DNA of 64,000 bases from Chrysopilus asiliformis (lineage: Eukaryota; Arthropoda; Insecta; Diptera; Rhagionidae): the NCBI GenBank assembly GCA_964034945.1, contig OZ035964.1, positions 9,556,044 through 9,620,043 of the forward strand. Direction: 5' to 3'. The position numbers were made by a program, and so were the translations under genes. This document shows, one piece after another, positions 11,770 through 22,361 of this stretch. The notes below the pieces were generated by a model. It saw only the letters and a list, made by a program, of their open reading frames with translations, was not told the DNA's origin and did no database searches. Numbering within the stretch: position 1 is the stretch's first letter; every line of letters starts with the position of its first letter.

Positions 11770-12440
11770 TTAGCTTGTGTAGTTTTTTGTGCAAGAAATT
11801 GGTTTCCTGAATCTTCTATGCCAGAAAAATATCTCGAAATTTTAAACGTTTTTCAAATCCCCAAAATTTTAAACGTTTTCTTTTTTTTCTGAATTTTCTG
11901 AAAACTTTGCAGTGCAAGAAATAGTTTTCCTGGATTTTCTAAGCCCTTTTCTATCCCAGAAAAAAATTCCCAAGCTTTCCTCTTCGATAATTTTTTTTTC
12001 TGAATTTTCTGAAAACTTTTCGGTGCAAGAAATCGTTTTCCTGGATCTTCTAAACCGTTTTCTATGCAAAAAAAAATCTCGAAATTTTAAACGTTTTTCT
12101 CTTCTAGATTTTTTTTCTGAATTTTCTGAAAACTTTTCTTTGCAAGAAATCGTTTTCCAGGATTTTTTAAGCCCTTTTCTATGGCCAGAAAAAAATCCCG
12201 AAATTTTTAACGTTTTTCTCTTCGATAATTTTTTTTTCTGAATTTTCTGAAAACTTTTCTTTGCAAGAAATCGTTTTCCAGGATTTTTTAAGCCCTTTTC
12301 TATGGCCAGAAAAAAATCCCGAAATTTTTAACGTTTTTCTCTTCGATAATTTTTTTTTCTGAATTTTCTGAAAACTTTTCTTTGCAAGAAATCGTTTTCC
12401 AGGATTTTCTATGCCAGAAAAAATTCCCGAAATTAAAAAG
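11770..12440. repeat. Tandem array, 121-bp trimers of a ~41-bp T-rich monomer
   Basis: GAATTTTCTGAAAACTT recurs at about 11891, 12002, 12119, 12240 and 12361, the last spacings being 121 bp. Each 121-bp unit splits into three related segments of 41, 40 and 40 bp beginning GAATTTTCTGA, GGATTTTTTAA and GAAATTTTTAA. The monomer resembles that of the 32.9-35.0 kb array. The frames at 11869-12241 are repeat by-products. Confidence 0.8.
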
Positions 12441-13439
12441 TCAAATTTTCTGGGACCTTTATAATTTCCGACATAAATATTTAAACGTGTTAACAGAAGA
12501 TTCCTTCGCCTGTTTTACAGATTTGCCATAAAAACTTTAGGTCTCTCCACAATTTATCCAAAGTTTTTGATAACTTTTTACGATTCTCGAAAACCAATGT
12601 TCGTTTAACGTTTTTTCATGTCAGCGATTTAAATATTTAACTCAAGGACAATAGAAAATTGGATATTTTATGTCATAACTTAATGCGATGTCGTATAAAT
12701 TCTGAAAGTAATTTTGTATTTTTTACTGGTCCAATTGATATTACTTCCGGTTGATTTCGTGGTTATTAGTTATTAGATAAATTCCAAAGTATTATTCCAA
12801 ATTTTATTATTAATAGCTTTAGCTGCATATTTTATTATGTGCTACGTTTATATTTTATTACCAATCATTTGGGAATATTTTGCATCCCATTTAACATGGA
12901 ATCGTCATGGATAGCGAAATTAATAAATATAGTGTGAAGGGCGAAGAGGGCGGGTCCCAATTATTGTTATCGCCTATAATAGCCCATTATTTCACAAGTT
13001 ATTATACACCAGGGGCAATTTTATCACGGATTTTTCGGCATAGTGTGCTGCAACTGTGGAAATGACAAATGCAAGTGAGAAAACCTGTCCATGGGACACA
13101 CAGGATATTCGGGATTAATTTGCTTGTGGGATGTATTTTGCGTTTGATTTTTGATGGTTTTATTTAAGGGATGATCATTAGATAACTGGGAATATGGAAA
13201 TTTTGCTAAATATGCGGAAAGCGCTTATGGTAGGGAGTATCGTTCATATTCTTGGATTCTTAGGATATTGAAAAGTGCGTAATTTGTATTGGATTAGGGG
13301 GTGGAGGGAGGGGGATATTTCTTTATGCCTAAATCGTACTTTAGAAATCATACTCGAATTTTGTTAGACTTTCTTAATGTACGAAGGTTTTTACTTTCTA
13401 ATACGTAGTATAATAAAGTATTGTATTCGTGAAAAGTTT
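12441..13439. other. Non-repetitive AT-rich stretch, no supported gene
   Basis: No ORF of 60 codons, no terminal repeats and no exon-like segment found. Confidence 0.45.
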
Positions 13440-14947
13440 CGACCTGTTAATTTTGGGTGAAAAACATTTCCCGAGCACTCCTTAGTCAATTGGAGCATTA
13501 TTACAAAAATGTTTTTCTGTCTGTCAGTCTATCAGTCTGTCTGTCTGTCAGTCTGTCTATTAGTCTGTCAGTCTTTTTTTCTCTATAGAAGGTGGAAATC
13601 TTCGAAAGATACCGAGCCGTTATGCCGGATTCTTACCGGCCAAAACCACCTTCTTCTCCTTCCACTCACTCTGCGGGACTGCCGAGCAGTCTGGCTTGAA
13701 GCTTAGTTTTCTGTCAATCATCACTCCCAAGTATTTTATGACTTCGTTAGACGTGATTGTGTGGCTTCCTACGGTGACTTTAATTGTGTCCTTTTTTCTC
13801 CGTTTGCTAATGAGGACTGCCTCAGTCTTTTGTTCCGCCAGCTCTAGTCCAACGACCTCTAACCAGTGATTGATTTACCCCATGGTCTCATTCGCATATA
13901 CTTCCACTTCATTCAGGTGATGTGCTGCCACCACCACTGCTATATCATCTGCGAATCCTATGATACTGACTTCCTCAGGCACAGGTATTGTTAACAGTCC
14001 ATTATACATACATCACGTACAGTCTGTCTGTCTGTCTATCAGTCTGTCTGTCTGTCTATCAGTCTGTGTACAAGTTTTCTCAAAAACGAATAGAGCTAGA
14101 GCCATGAAATTTTACAGGCATGTTTGATCATGGATTGAGACATACATGGAAAAATCCGTTAACCGGAAGTAATCAAAATGGCGGCTTTTAAGAAATCGCA
14201 ATTTCTTTTTGTGTTATTTTTCTGCTTGATGGAAAGCTCCAAAGAGGGGAGGACAGCCGCGCAGCTAACCGGAAACAGCCGGGACGCGTAATTCAAGCCG
14301 TTTTTTGTTATTTACTCCGAAACTAATCGTTTGCCAATAGTCTTATATATAACAAGAACTGGAGAGAATGAAATTTCCTACATCCTCAACTTTGACTAGA
14401 ACTCCCCATCTCAAGCCGTTATCGAGATATACCATTATTTTAAAAAAAAAAGAGTTTTTTGCCATTATCTCGAAAAAAAACGGGTTTTTGGTGGTTTAAT
14501 GTATGAGATGAATTGCAGATAATAATTCCTGCCATAATTTTGTCTTTTGCCGTTATGCGCTATCTTTTACCGTTATTGAGATATTATTCAAAATCAAGAA
14601 AAAATATTTTTGCGAATTGCTTGCAATCTAACGGTTTTTGGAGAAAACAGTTAATAGCAAAATTAAAGGTATTAAAATTTTCTACATTTTTTACCCTATT
14701 ACGTAAATCGATACCTTTTACTGTTATCGAGGTATTTCAGATTTATTTTTTCGTCAGGTAAATTGCTCAGAAACGTAGATTTTGTAAAAGAAAATCATGT
14801 GCTATTCACATCAGATACTTTATTTCTCAATGATCCAGAAAGCAAATCAATTCATGATCTCGATAAAATTTGGATTACGATTTTGTATGAGAATTTATCG
14901 GGATATCCGATTGGATCATTAAAAAAACCGCTAGTAATTTGCGTTGG
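13440..14947 (+). repeat. Dispersed repeat R3 copy, interrupted by an RT fragment
   Basis: The R3 order is: (GTCT/GTCA)n, CAAGTTTTCTCAAAAACGAA, GCCATGAAATTTTACAGGC, AACCGGAAGTAATCAAAATG, repeated TTACCGTTATTGAGATAT phrases, then GTAGATTTTGTA..GAAA..CATGTGCT. Other copies: 18180-20432, 38010-38760, 39500-40150, with tails at 54350 and 57810. The RT insert sits inside its microsatellite (13575-14012). Confidence 0.7.
13590..14012 (-). pseudogene. Reverse-transcriptase fragment of a non-LTR retrotransposon (R1/I-like)
   Basis: On the minus strand the frame from about 14005 reads VSIIGFADDIAVVVAAHH, holding the FADD form of the RT catalytic YADD motif, then INHWLEVVGLELAEQKTEA, LISKRRKKD and VIKYLGVMIDRKLSFKP, the expected thumb-side sequence of R1/I-clade RTs. 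One in-frame TAA interrupts it, and both ends are cut off. It is flanked on both sides by GTCT/GTCA microsatellite. Confidence 0.85.
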
Positions 14948-14951
14948 TTAA

Positions 14952-15194
14952 CACTAACTGCCACGACAGTTTTAAGCCTTTTTCGAATATGTATTTAGTT
15001 GTCAGTCAAAAAGGATGCACTAAGAGAAAAAAAATCGAAACAAAATTATACCTAAATGTTATTTTATTACCATAAAATGTGTGCAACTACAAAAAATCGT
15101 TGCGGTTGCAGCGAAAACTTTAATAATTTTCATTGTTTCACTGTACACAACAGTTAGGTGTCAGATCTTTTTGACTGACGTGGCAGTTAGAGTG
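14952..15194. mobile_element. TTAA MITE, family A copy 2
   Basis: Same family as 2993-3212, flanked by TTAA at 14948-14951 and 15195-15198. Its left end is CACTAACTGCC, lacking two bases of the other copies' CACTCTAACTGCC. Confidence 0.85.
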
Positions 15195-15266
15195 TTAATG
15201 TGTCAATTTTAAAATATTCTTAGATTGATTATAGTCTACAATATATATTTTTCATTTTTTTTTCAG

Positions 15267-15352
15267 ATCCCCTCCGTGATAGCGCTCGTAGGGAATCAAC
15301 CTGGAAGAACAACAAGGATGGAAGCTCGTGCATTGTTCCTGCTATTAAAAGG
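15267..15352 (+). other. Exon-like segment with strong splice sites
   Basis: Preceded by a long T run and CAG, followed by GG|GTGAGTAG. In the frame with a two-base carry-over it encodes 28 codons without stop, containing RDSARRESTWKNNKDGSSC and ending PAIKR; another frame is also open. It is markedly less AT-rich than its surroundings. No matching neighbouring exon found, and the family is not recognised. Could be an internal exon of a large gene or a captured exon. Confidence 0.3.
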
Positions 15353-15939
15353 GTGAGTAGTTCATAATATTTTCTTTTTAAATACACTTTACCTATCATT
15401 TTTAAAAAGAATTGAAAATCCTTTCCAAAATCTCTTTGGTATCGACAGTGACTGACGAAAATCTTTTCCTTTTATTTCAGATTAGTGTGTTCAGTGTTTT
15501 CTTTTTCAGTGAAATAATTCGAAATGTTTCGTTAAATTTAATAATCTTAAAGGCCTTTTTTTCAATAAGTGAGCAAAGAATCAGTGAAAATATAATAAAA
15601 TTAAATTGTAATATAAATTGTGATATTAGGGGGTTTTTAGTGCGCGTCGCGTGTGCTGTCATTAATTTATATATTAATGATCCTGGAGATAAGCGGCTGA
15701 ACATCTTTAAGAGATCTTCATGCAGTAAGAGAACTTCCTCAACAAATGCCGCCGCCATTTTGTAAGTATTTTTAAATGTCACTTTTTTAACTATATATTT
15801 TTATTGTATTCATAAATAATTTCGACCTCTAATTTTGCCTAAAAACATTTCTCGAGCACCCTTGAGTTGATTTTCGCTTTGTATAAGAAAGTCATGTGCT
15901 GTTTACATCAGATTTATTTAAATAACAAATATTTGTAAA
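15353..15939. repeat. Segment partly duplicated at 18060-18200
   Basis: AAGAGATCTTCATGCAGTAA and GCCGCCATTTTGTAAG (15706-15770) recur in diverged form at 18103-18158. Open frames on both strands here (15412-15782) overlap this repeat and are not supported as genes. Confidence 0.45.
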
Positions 15940-16600
15940 TTTTTGAAATTTTTAAAAAAAATCTCAAGAAATTTTCAAAAAAGTACTTCGGTTTCAGGAA
16001 AACCAAAAATCACTCATTCTTTAGGATCCTTTTATCTATCAAAAACCGTTTACCGTAAGTCGATAGGCCAAAAATTACGCGAGGGACAGACGGTTTTCCA
16101 AATGTCAAATCCTTGAAAATTGAATCCTTTTATCTCGGAAACGGCAAAAAGGATTTTCATGAAATTTTGAATCTTATAGTTTTCGGGGACGAGGAATCGA
16201 TATCCGGTGTCCTTTTTGGGGAAAAATGGATTTTTCAAGGACCTCGTCCTTGTACCGCCCAAACCGTCCCACCCCCCTCAAAAAGGACACCGGATATCGA
16301 TTCTCCGTCCCCGATAACCTCTAAGTTATGAATTTCAGCCCGATCAAAGGACTTGAATTTTTCGTCCTTAAAAAAAGTCCAGGGGTACCCCTTGCGATTT
16401 TTTCAAATTTTTGGCACGTCTCCGATTTTGCTGAAATTTGGCACAGGGGGATGTTTCTTTTTATATTTTAGTTCACAAAGATTTTTTTTTAATTTTCAGG
16501 ACGTCAAACGCTCGTATCTGTGTTGGTATTTGCGACGGCGTCCGGCGCGAAATTTCGTCCGAGCAATTTCCACCGTACAATGTTAGGAAAAGAATGAAAA
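15940..16600 (+). repeat. Dispersed repeat R5, copy 1
   Basis: Contains AAAACCGTTTACCGTAAGTC, GAGGGACAGACGGTTTTCCA, CTTTTATCTCGGAAACGGC, two ACACCGGATATCGATT-type stretches in opposite orientation, and AATTTTTGGCACGTCTCCGA. Shared with 30030-31100 (reverse) and 47250-50400 (forward, interrupted). Confidence 0.75.
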
Positions 16601-16619
16601 CCTTTTTTATATTATTAAA

Positions 16620-16870
16620 AAATGTGCTAGGCCGCTAGATGTTAGACAGATAAGCTAGTTTGTATATCGTAGGGACCCGTTTTAAAAAATCACGCGAAAA
16701 AATTTTGAATTTCGCAGGAATGCCTTATGAAGACTAAATTGGGCACAGAGACGGACTTTGATATTTGGAGCGACCAAACAGACGCAATTTTTTGGCGTCA
16801 AAATTTGTAGAATTTTGTATTTTTTTTTTGGAGAGTTTTAGAACGGTTTTTTAAAACATCTGCGGTCGTT
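16620..16870. repeat. Direct repeat flanking the CCACCGTG array, left copy
   Basis: GTGCTAGGCCGCTAGATGTT, then TTGTATATCGTAGGGACCC and ACGCGAAAAAATTTTGAAT, recurs at 17440-17710. The right copy has an extra segment of about 50 bp (TGTTTGGCGGATGCTTTTCG). Confidence 0.75.
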
Positions 16871-17054
16871 TTTGGAGAGCTGAGCCATATGGATATTGCT
16901 GATCTGAGGATAATTAAAAAAGGACACTATATCATAGTATATTAGATTTGGTATTCCGTTTGTAACGCATCGAACCAATCGTCGGACACAAAAATCAACT
17001 ACAGCAGGATGTCAAAAGATTTTGATTGGCAAAAGCTTGTCCGTCTGTCTATCA

Positions 17055-17390
17055 TTTGCACCATGCATTATTCTCCGTCGATGTCAAATTGCCACTGTGT
17101 ATTTTTCATTGTGTGATTCCACCGTGCATTTCCACGCTTCTAACGTTCCACCGTGTTATTTCCACCGTGGAGCGTTCACCGTGCAGCTCCCCATCGTGCG
17201 AAAAATCCACCTTGTAATTTCCACAGTGCAATTTTGACCGTGAAATTTTCACCGTGTATTTTTTACCGTGCGAAGTCCACAATGCAGTTTCCACCGCCTG
17301 ACCTTCACCGTGTTATATCCATCGTGAATGTCCCCGTGGTTTTTCCATTGTACCATTTCCACCGTTTAATTTTCACGATGTAATTTCGAA
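17055..17390 (+). repeat. Degenerate tandem repeat with CCACCGTG core
   Basis: About twenty imperfect units of roughly 16-18 bp following the pattern TTCCACCGTGNAATTT, for example near 17118, 17150, 17165 and 17250. The open frames in all three phases across it (Phe/His/Pro-rich) are by-products. Confidence 0.7.
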
Positions 17391-17439
17391 CTCGTAACGT
17401 CAGTCCATTTCTTTCTTTATGTATTATTATTGAAAAAAA

Positions 17440-17710
17440 GGTGCTAGGCCGCTAGATGTTAGACACATAAGCTAGATTGTATATCGTAGGGACCCATTTT
17501 AAAAAACCACGCGAAAAAATTTTGAATTTCGCAGGATTTTGTCTGTTTGGCGGATGCTTTTCGAAGCTATTGACATTTTGTGCCTTATGAAGACCAAATT
17601 GGGCACAGAAAGGATATGACTTTGAAATTTGGAACGACCAAACAGACACAATATTTTGGCGTCAAAATTTGTAGGATTTTGTCTTTTTGAGAGTTTTAGA
17701 ACGGTTTTAA
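17440..17710. repeat. Direct repeat flanking the CCACCGTG array, right copy
   Basis: Partner of 16620-16870. The two copies bracket an R2 fragment and the degenerate CCACCGTG array. Confidence 0.75.
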
Positions 17711-18179
17711 TGGATCTGGGGTGGTTTTTGAAGAGTAGAACATCAGATCCGTGATAAATTAATTATCCTTTTAGTTTTTATTCTCATCGCGTACGGTTTT
17801 CCACAATGACAAGACGTCATGGCGTTTAAAAAAAACTTGGATGGAGGGGCGGGGGATGGGGGGGGGGGGATAGCTTTTTGGGAAATTCGTATAATATGTT
17901 TCTGTCTGTCCTCGGTAGTCGCGTCGGCCCGCGTTTTCGCCGCGTTAGCGTTTTTGGGTGCGCTCCAGCGCCAAGTTTTCGCGCTAAGACAAACGATTCA
18001 GCGACTCAGATCAACAGAAGCAGAACAACAAAGAGATAGAAGCTTAATTAATATTAATATAAATTGTTAGTTCCTGAAAAAAAGGCGGCTGAAAATCGTT
18101 GGAAGATCTTCATGCTGTAAGAGAACTTCGTCAACAAATTCCGTCGCCATTTTGTGAGTCTTTTTAAAAGTCACTTTTT
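17711..18179. other. Mixed sequence with no supported gene
   Basis: A G-run patch at 17845-17870 and a CTGTCTGTCC piece precede a GC-richer stretch. The frame 17819-18070 across the G run is not convincing. The end matches 15655-15790. Confidence 0.35.
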
Positions 18180-18628
18180 TAACCATATTTATAACTTACT
18201 CATACAAAGTATAATCAAGTATTCATAAAAAAATTTTACCCTTTAGTTTTGACTAAAAAACATGCGTTAAATGGCGGGTGTTTAAAAATCGCAATATTGT
18301 TTTTCCTGTTTACTCTGAAACTACGCGTTTTTCAGTGATCTTAAGTATGCCAAGAGTTGAAGACAGTAAAATTTCCTGTACTTTGGTATTTTGCTAGAAT
18401 TCGATATCTCAAACAGGTATCAAGATATACCGTTATTTCAGAGAAAATCAGTTTTTTTCGATTCTTTCGAAAACTAACGGGTATTCGGTGGTTCATTGTA
18501 TGATATGAATTAAAGAGAATAATATTTGCCACAATTTTGTCTTTTGCCGTAACCCGCTATCTTTTACCGTTATTGAGATATTTGTATTTAAAGTTTAAAA
18601 AACAGATTTTTGCTAATTGAAGGTCTTA

Positions 18629-19615
18629 GGGTAAAGTCGGGTAATATGGCACCCTTTTTTTTAAATCGGCATAACCCAAAAAGTAAAAGAGATTTTTGAT
18701 TCAAACAAAAACGTTTTTATTCTTAAAATCAACTAGTAAAACAAAAATAAAAAATAAATAGGATTTCACTCCTAAAAAAGTAAAAATTTTAACAAAATAT
18801 AAATTCATTGAAAAAACCATATCCCCCAAAAGTGTAGGGGATACGGCACCCTACCTTAGGTGATATGGCACCCTACTTGTTTTTGAAGTCCTTTTTGCCA
18901 CACGAGTTGCAAGTGTTGACAAATGATGTGCATGAGTCATGGGACCACAAATGGCAAACAATGCATTTAACCCACTCGTCGGGTTTAGTGGTCTTAGCAT
19001 AGTCTTCACCACATCCAGTGCAAATGTTTTCCTCAAAATCTTCAAACCTATCGGAGTCGTCTTGTAATGCAATATTTTCTTCTTCAGATGTGGTTTCATC
19101 TACCATCGCTCGTTCTTTCGTAATTGATTTTTTTTTGATTAGTTACGTTTTCTGAGGAAGTAAGGATTGGAGCCTTTTGTTTTCTCGGGTTTGGCACCCG
19201 TTCCATATCACCTCAGAAAAAAGGTGCCATTTCTCCTTTCACACATCGCCAATGATTTTCATATTTTACTGAAAACTCGCGCTCAATCAAGTCTGTTTCA
19301 TACACACAAACGAAAACACATCAGATTCTGCTTGTTTTGGTTTGTGAACGGTAAACTTGCTCCAACTGTACTTACCAAAATTCAGCCACTCAAAAAACAA
19401 CAAAAAGTAGTTCGTCTAAAATTTCAACTTTTTTTTCCTGTTCTGTCACACAAAAACAAAATGAAAAGAGCTTTTGTTTCGCGGTCTTCACACTTCGGCC
19501 TTATTGGAGAAACTGAACTAAGTTCTTGGAGAATGATTTTGATTCTAGTGTTGCCAATGGGAGAATTTGAAAGGGTGCCATATCACCTAAAGTGCCATAT
19601 CACCCGACTTTACCC
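18629..19615. mobile_element. Deleted pogo-like (Tc1/mariner) element, 987 bp
   Basis: Ends GGGTAAAGTCGGGTAATATG and, reverse-complemented, GGGTAAAGTCGGGTGATATG, flanked by TA (18627-18628, 19616-19617). A further GTGATATGGCACCC block is repeated subterminally. TA duplication with a C-terminal zinc finger ORF fits pogo-like transposons of insects; the transposase catalytic region is absent. Confidence 0.8.
18873..19106 (-). pseudogene. C-terminal PHD-type zinc finger of a pogo-like transposase
   Basis: 77 codons from MVDETTSEEENI. Cysteines follow the C4HC3 pattern: CTGC, then WVKCIVCHLWSHDSC, then CNSC, ending KKDFKNK. Such a finger commonly ends pogo/Tigger-like transposases in insects. 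The HTH and DDE domains that should precede it are gone, so it cannot encode a transposase; whether the short frame is translated is unknown. Confidence 0.7.
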
Positions 19616-19909
19616 TACAGCCAAAACGATGTAACTTCGGGGTTTCGAAAGAAGGAGGTAACTGCAAGATTTTCTCCCGTTCCGAATTGGTATTATTGTA
19701 TGATTATGGTGGCAAAACATGTACAAAAGAATGTGCCATAAATGGATTTTTTTGATGAAGCTTGAAAATTGTGGAGTTTTAAAACGTGTTTTTTTTTTGA
19801 ATTACTGAAAAATACCAAAAATGGAATTATCTTGGTATTGCTGCAAGCCCTTCAATTGCTTGCAATCTAGCGGTTTTTTGAGAAACACTTAAAATCAGAA
19901 TTAATCATA

Positions 19910-20240
19910 TCATACTAATATATAAAAATGAGTTGGTGTCTGTCTGTCAGTCTGTCTGTTCCTCTTTCACGCAAAAACGGCTGATCCGATTGACTTGAAA
20001 TTTGGCATGAGTATCTGTGGTAGTTCTGGTTCCAACATAGGCGTACGGAAAAATACCGCGAGGGGTGGTAGGAGTAAGGGGAGGGGGTAAAGTGATTTCG
20101 AAACTTAGTTTTGGCGCTATGTTACTCTTTCGCGGGGAAACTACCGAGCCGATTGGCCTGAAGTTTAGCTTCAACATAGACCATCAAAAAAATAAAAATT
20201 TGAAAAAACTTAACCCGGCAACGACGGGTGTGCAAGCTAG
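19910..20240 (+). mobile_element. Short non-autonomous Helitron, 331 bp
   Basis: Same borders as 7824-8141: A|TCATACTAATATATAAAAA at the left and hairpin plus CTAG|T at the right. Inserted in repeat R3. Confidence 0.85.
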
Positions 20241-20432
20241 TGATACATAATTCTATATATTTTTACTTTTTAGCGTAAATCGATAGGTTTTACCGTTATC
20301 GAAATATTTGAAATTTCGTGAAAAGAATTGATATTTTTTTATAAACTGATATTTTCTTATAGTGTAAATTGCGCAAGAACGTCGATTTTGTATAATAAAT
20401 TCATGTGCTGTCCACATGAGATATTTTTTTAT

Positions 20433-21113
20433 GTCCTTATGGTGAAATTTGCCTTACCGTTTGTAACGCCAAAATCCCGTTATCACACACAAAAATGAAT
20501 TACACCAGTGTGTTTAGAATGATAAAAAAATTAAATTTTGCATGTCTGTCCGTCTGTCTGTCCGTCCCGTCTGTCGGTCCGTCCCGTCTGTCTGTCCGTC
20601 CGTCCGTCCGTCTGTCTGTCCGTCCGTCCGTCTATTCGTCCGTCCGTCTGTCTGTCCGTCCGTCCGTCCGTCTGTCTGTCCGTCCGTCCGTCTGTTCGTC
20701 CGTCCGTCCGTCCGTCTGTCCGTCTGTCTGTCCGTCTGTGGCGAGGATTGCGGGCGTACGGATTGAGCTACAGACTTAAAATTTTACGCAGATTCGTTTT
20801 TCGTAAAATCCAAGGCTAAGTTCGTTAATGGGCAAAAATGGACCATTAGGAGGGGTACCCCCCATACGAACGAAAACGTTTTTTGCGAATATCTCAAAAA
20901 CGGTGCATCGAACAAAAGCTTTTTAGGATATGATTCTACATAAAACTTCCATACATCAAAATCCGATTGGAAATTGTTTTTAAAAATCTTATTGAAAAGT
21001 TTGACTTCAAAGTGGAATCAAAACTGTTAGCCGTTCACTTAAACTTCGAATAATGCCATATCACCATACGGGTTTTCAACAATTGCCAGATTGGCAATTA
21101 TAGCTTTTGTTAT
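20433..21113 (+). repeat. Dispersed repeat R1, copy 1
   Basis: Order: TTGCCTTACCGTTTGTAACG, AATTACACCAGTGTGTTTAG, (GTCC/GTCT)n at 20542-20738, GATTGAGCTACAGACTTAAA, TCGTAAAATCCAAGGCTAAG, GGGGTACCCCCCATACGAAC, CAAAAACGGTGCATC, CACCATACGGG. It ends with the hairpin ATTGCCAGATTGGCAAT and GCTTTTGTTATGT. The PSVCLSV-type frames come from the microsatellite. Confidence 0.8.
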
Positions 21114-22359
21114 GTTTATTTTCTAAAGCTTTTTTTATATCGGGAATTTTTTTTTTAATTTCCTATTTTTTTTGTAATTTTATAACATTTTCACCCTTTC
21201 CAATTGCTGTATACTCCTCCTGTAAACATGTTTACCACATTCTGAAAAAATTGCTAATTTCTTGTATTGTTCCAGAATCTGGTAGATGTACCTTTCAGAT
21301 ATTCATCAGAAATAAAATCGAAACATAATCATAAATCAGAGTTTTTCCCCCTTTTTCCACTCACCAAACAATCAACTTCAATGCGCTATCAATTAATCTC
21401 TCAATTTATCTATAAAAAAAAAGAAGTGTGTAAAGCCATTCAATTTGGCTGACGATAATTAAAGTAAATCGTCTATATTCTTGTAATTTCATAAAATTAC
21501 CAACATATACGACGTATTTTCGTGGGGTTACATTGATTACATGTGGCGAACCCCTTTTTCTTATCGTTTGCAATGCACATTAGCCACTTAGAGAGTGTCA
21601 TATTACCTGTCACTCCTGAAGTCATCCACTCATTCATTCACCAAAGTGATTGGGATACAAATTCATAGCCGGTATAAAGGTGGATAGATTGGACAGAAAG
21701 GACACGGAAGGATTTTACACATCAATCTATCAGTGGCATAGCTAGTATGTATATGGCTGGCATCAAGCCAGTAATGTAATTTAAAATGTTTACTTTGTCT
21801 ACAGCAATCAATATTTGTTGAGCATTTAATGGTATTTCACAAGATACACCACTTACCTTGACGTAATAATAAACACACAATAAACATTTACAAGGCATTT
21901 TCCCTATTTACGAAATTAGAAAAGGATAGATACGAGGGTTGATTGTTTTCATTTATTTATTTTTATTTATTTTTTTCCCTTTGATTCTCATCTAAATTGA
22001 TTTTCTCAATTATTTCTTTTAATTAATGTACTCGTAGTAATTTTTGTACGTCATTTAGTTGTATTTTGTTTATTTTGAGAGTTGTTGCGATTTATTTTGT
22101 GGATTTTATGAATTCATAAAAATGAGTAGAAATGAATTTAGGGAATTTTTTTCCCTATAAAATATTCTTCAAAAAATCTCAAACAGAAGGTGTCTGTCTC
22201 GTAGAGATGGCCAGAAGACGTGGATCCGCCTATAACGATCGCCAATAGATATTTAAGTAAGAAATTTTAGTGAAAAGGAATTTAAGGAAACCAATTTTTA
22301 TTTAAAAATAATTTTATTTATAATTGGTTTATGATAAGAGAAGTAAAAAATAAATATCA
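21114..22359. other. Non-repetitive AT-rich stretch, no supported gene
   Basis: A small exon-like spike lies at 22203-22247: CTCGTAG then ATGGCCAGAAGACGTGGATC, reading MARRRGSAYNDRQ and stop. It is too short to assign. Nothing else stands out. Confidence 0.4.
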
Positions 22360-22361
22360 TA

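Larger units (their letters stand above)
18180..20432 (+). repeat. Repeat R3 copy carrying a pogo-like element and a Helitron
   Basis: R3 phrases (TTACCGTTATTGAGATATTT, GTAGATTTTGTA-like) run before 18628, between 19618 and 19909, and after 20241, so the two mobile elements interrupt one R3 copy. Confidence 0.65.

Noticed and set aside
19167..19634. 155-codon plus-strand ORF
   Set aside because: Lies in the non-coding part of the deleted pogo-like element and includes its terminal repeat (HITRLYPTA), so it is a chance frame.
20495..20819. Three overlapping plus-strand frames rich in Pro-Ser-Val-Cys-Leu
   Set aside because: They translate the (GTCC/GTCT)n microsatellite of repeat R1 in all phases. 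The same frames appear at every R1/R2 copy, so not a gene.
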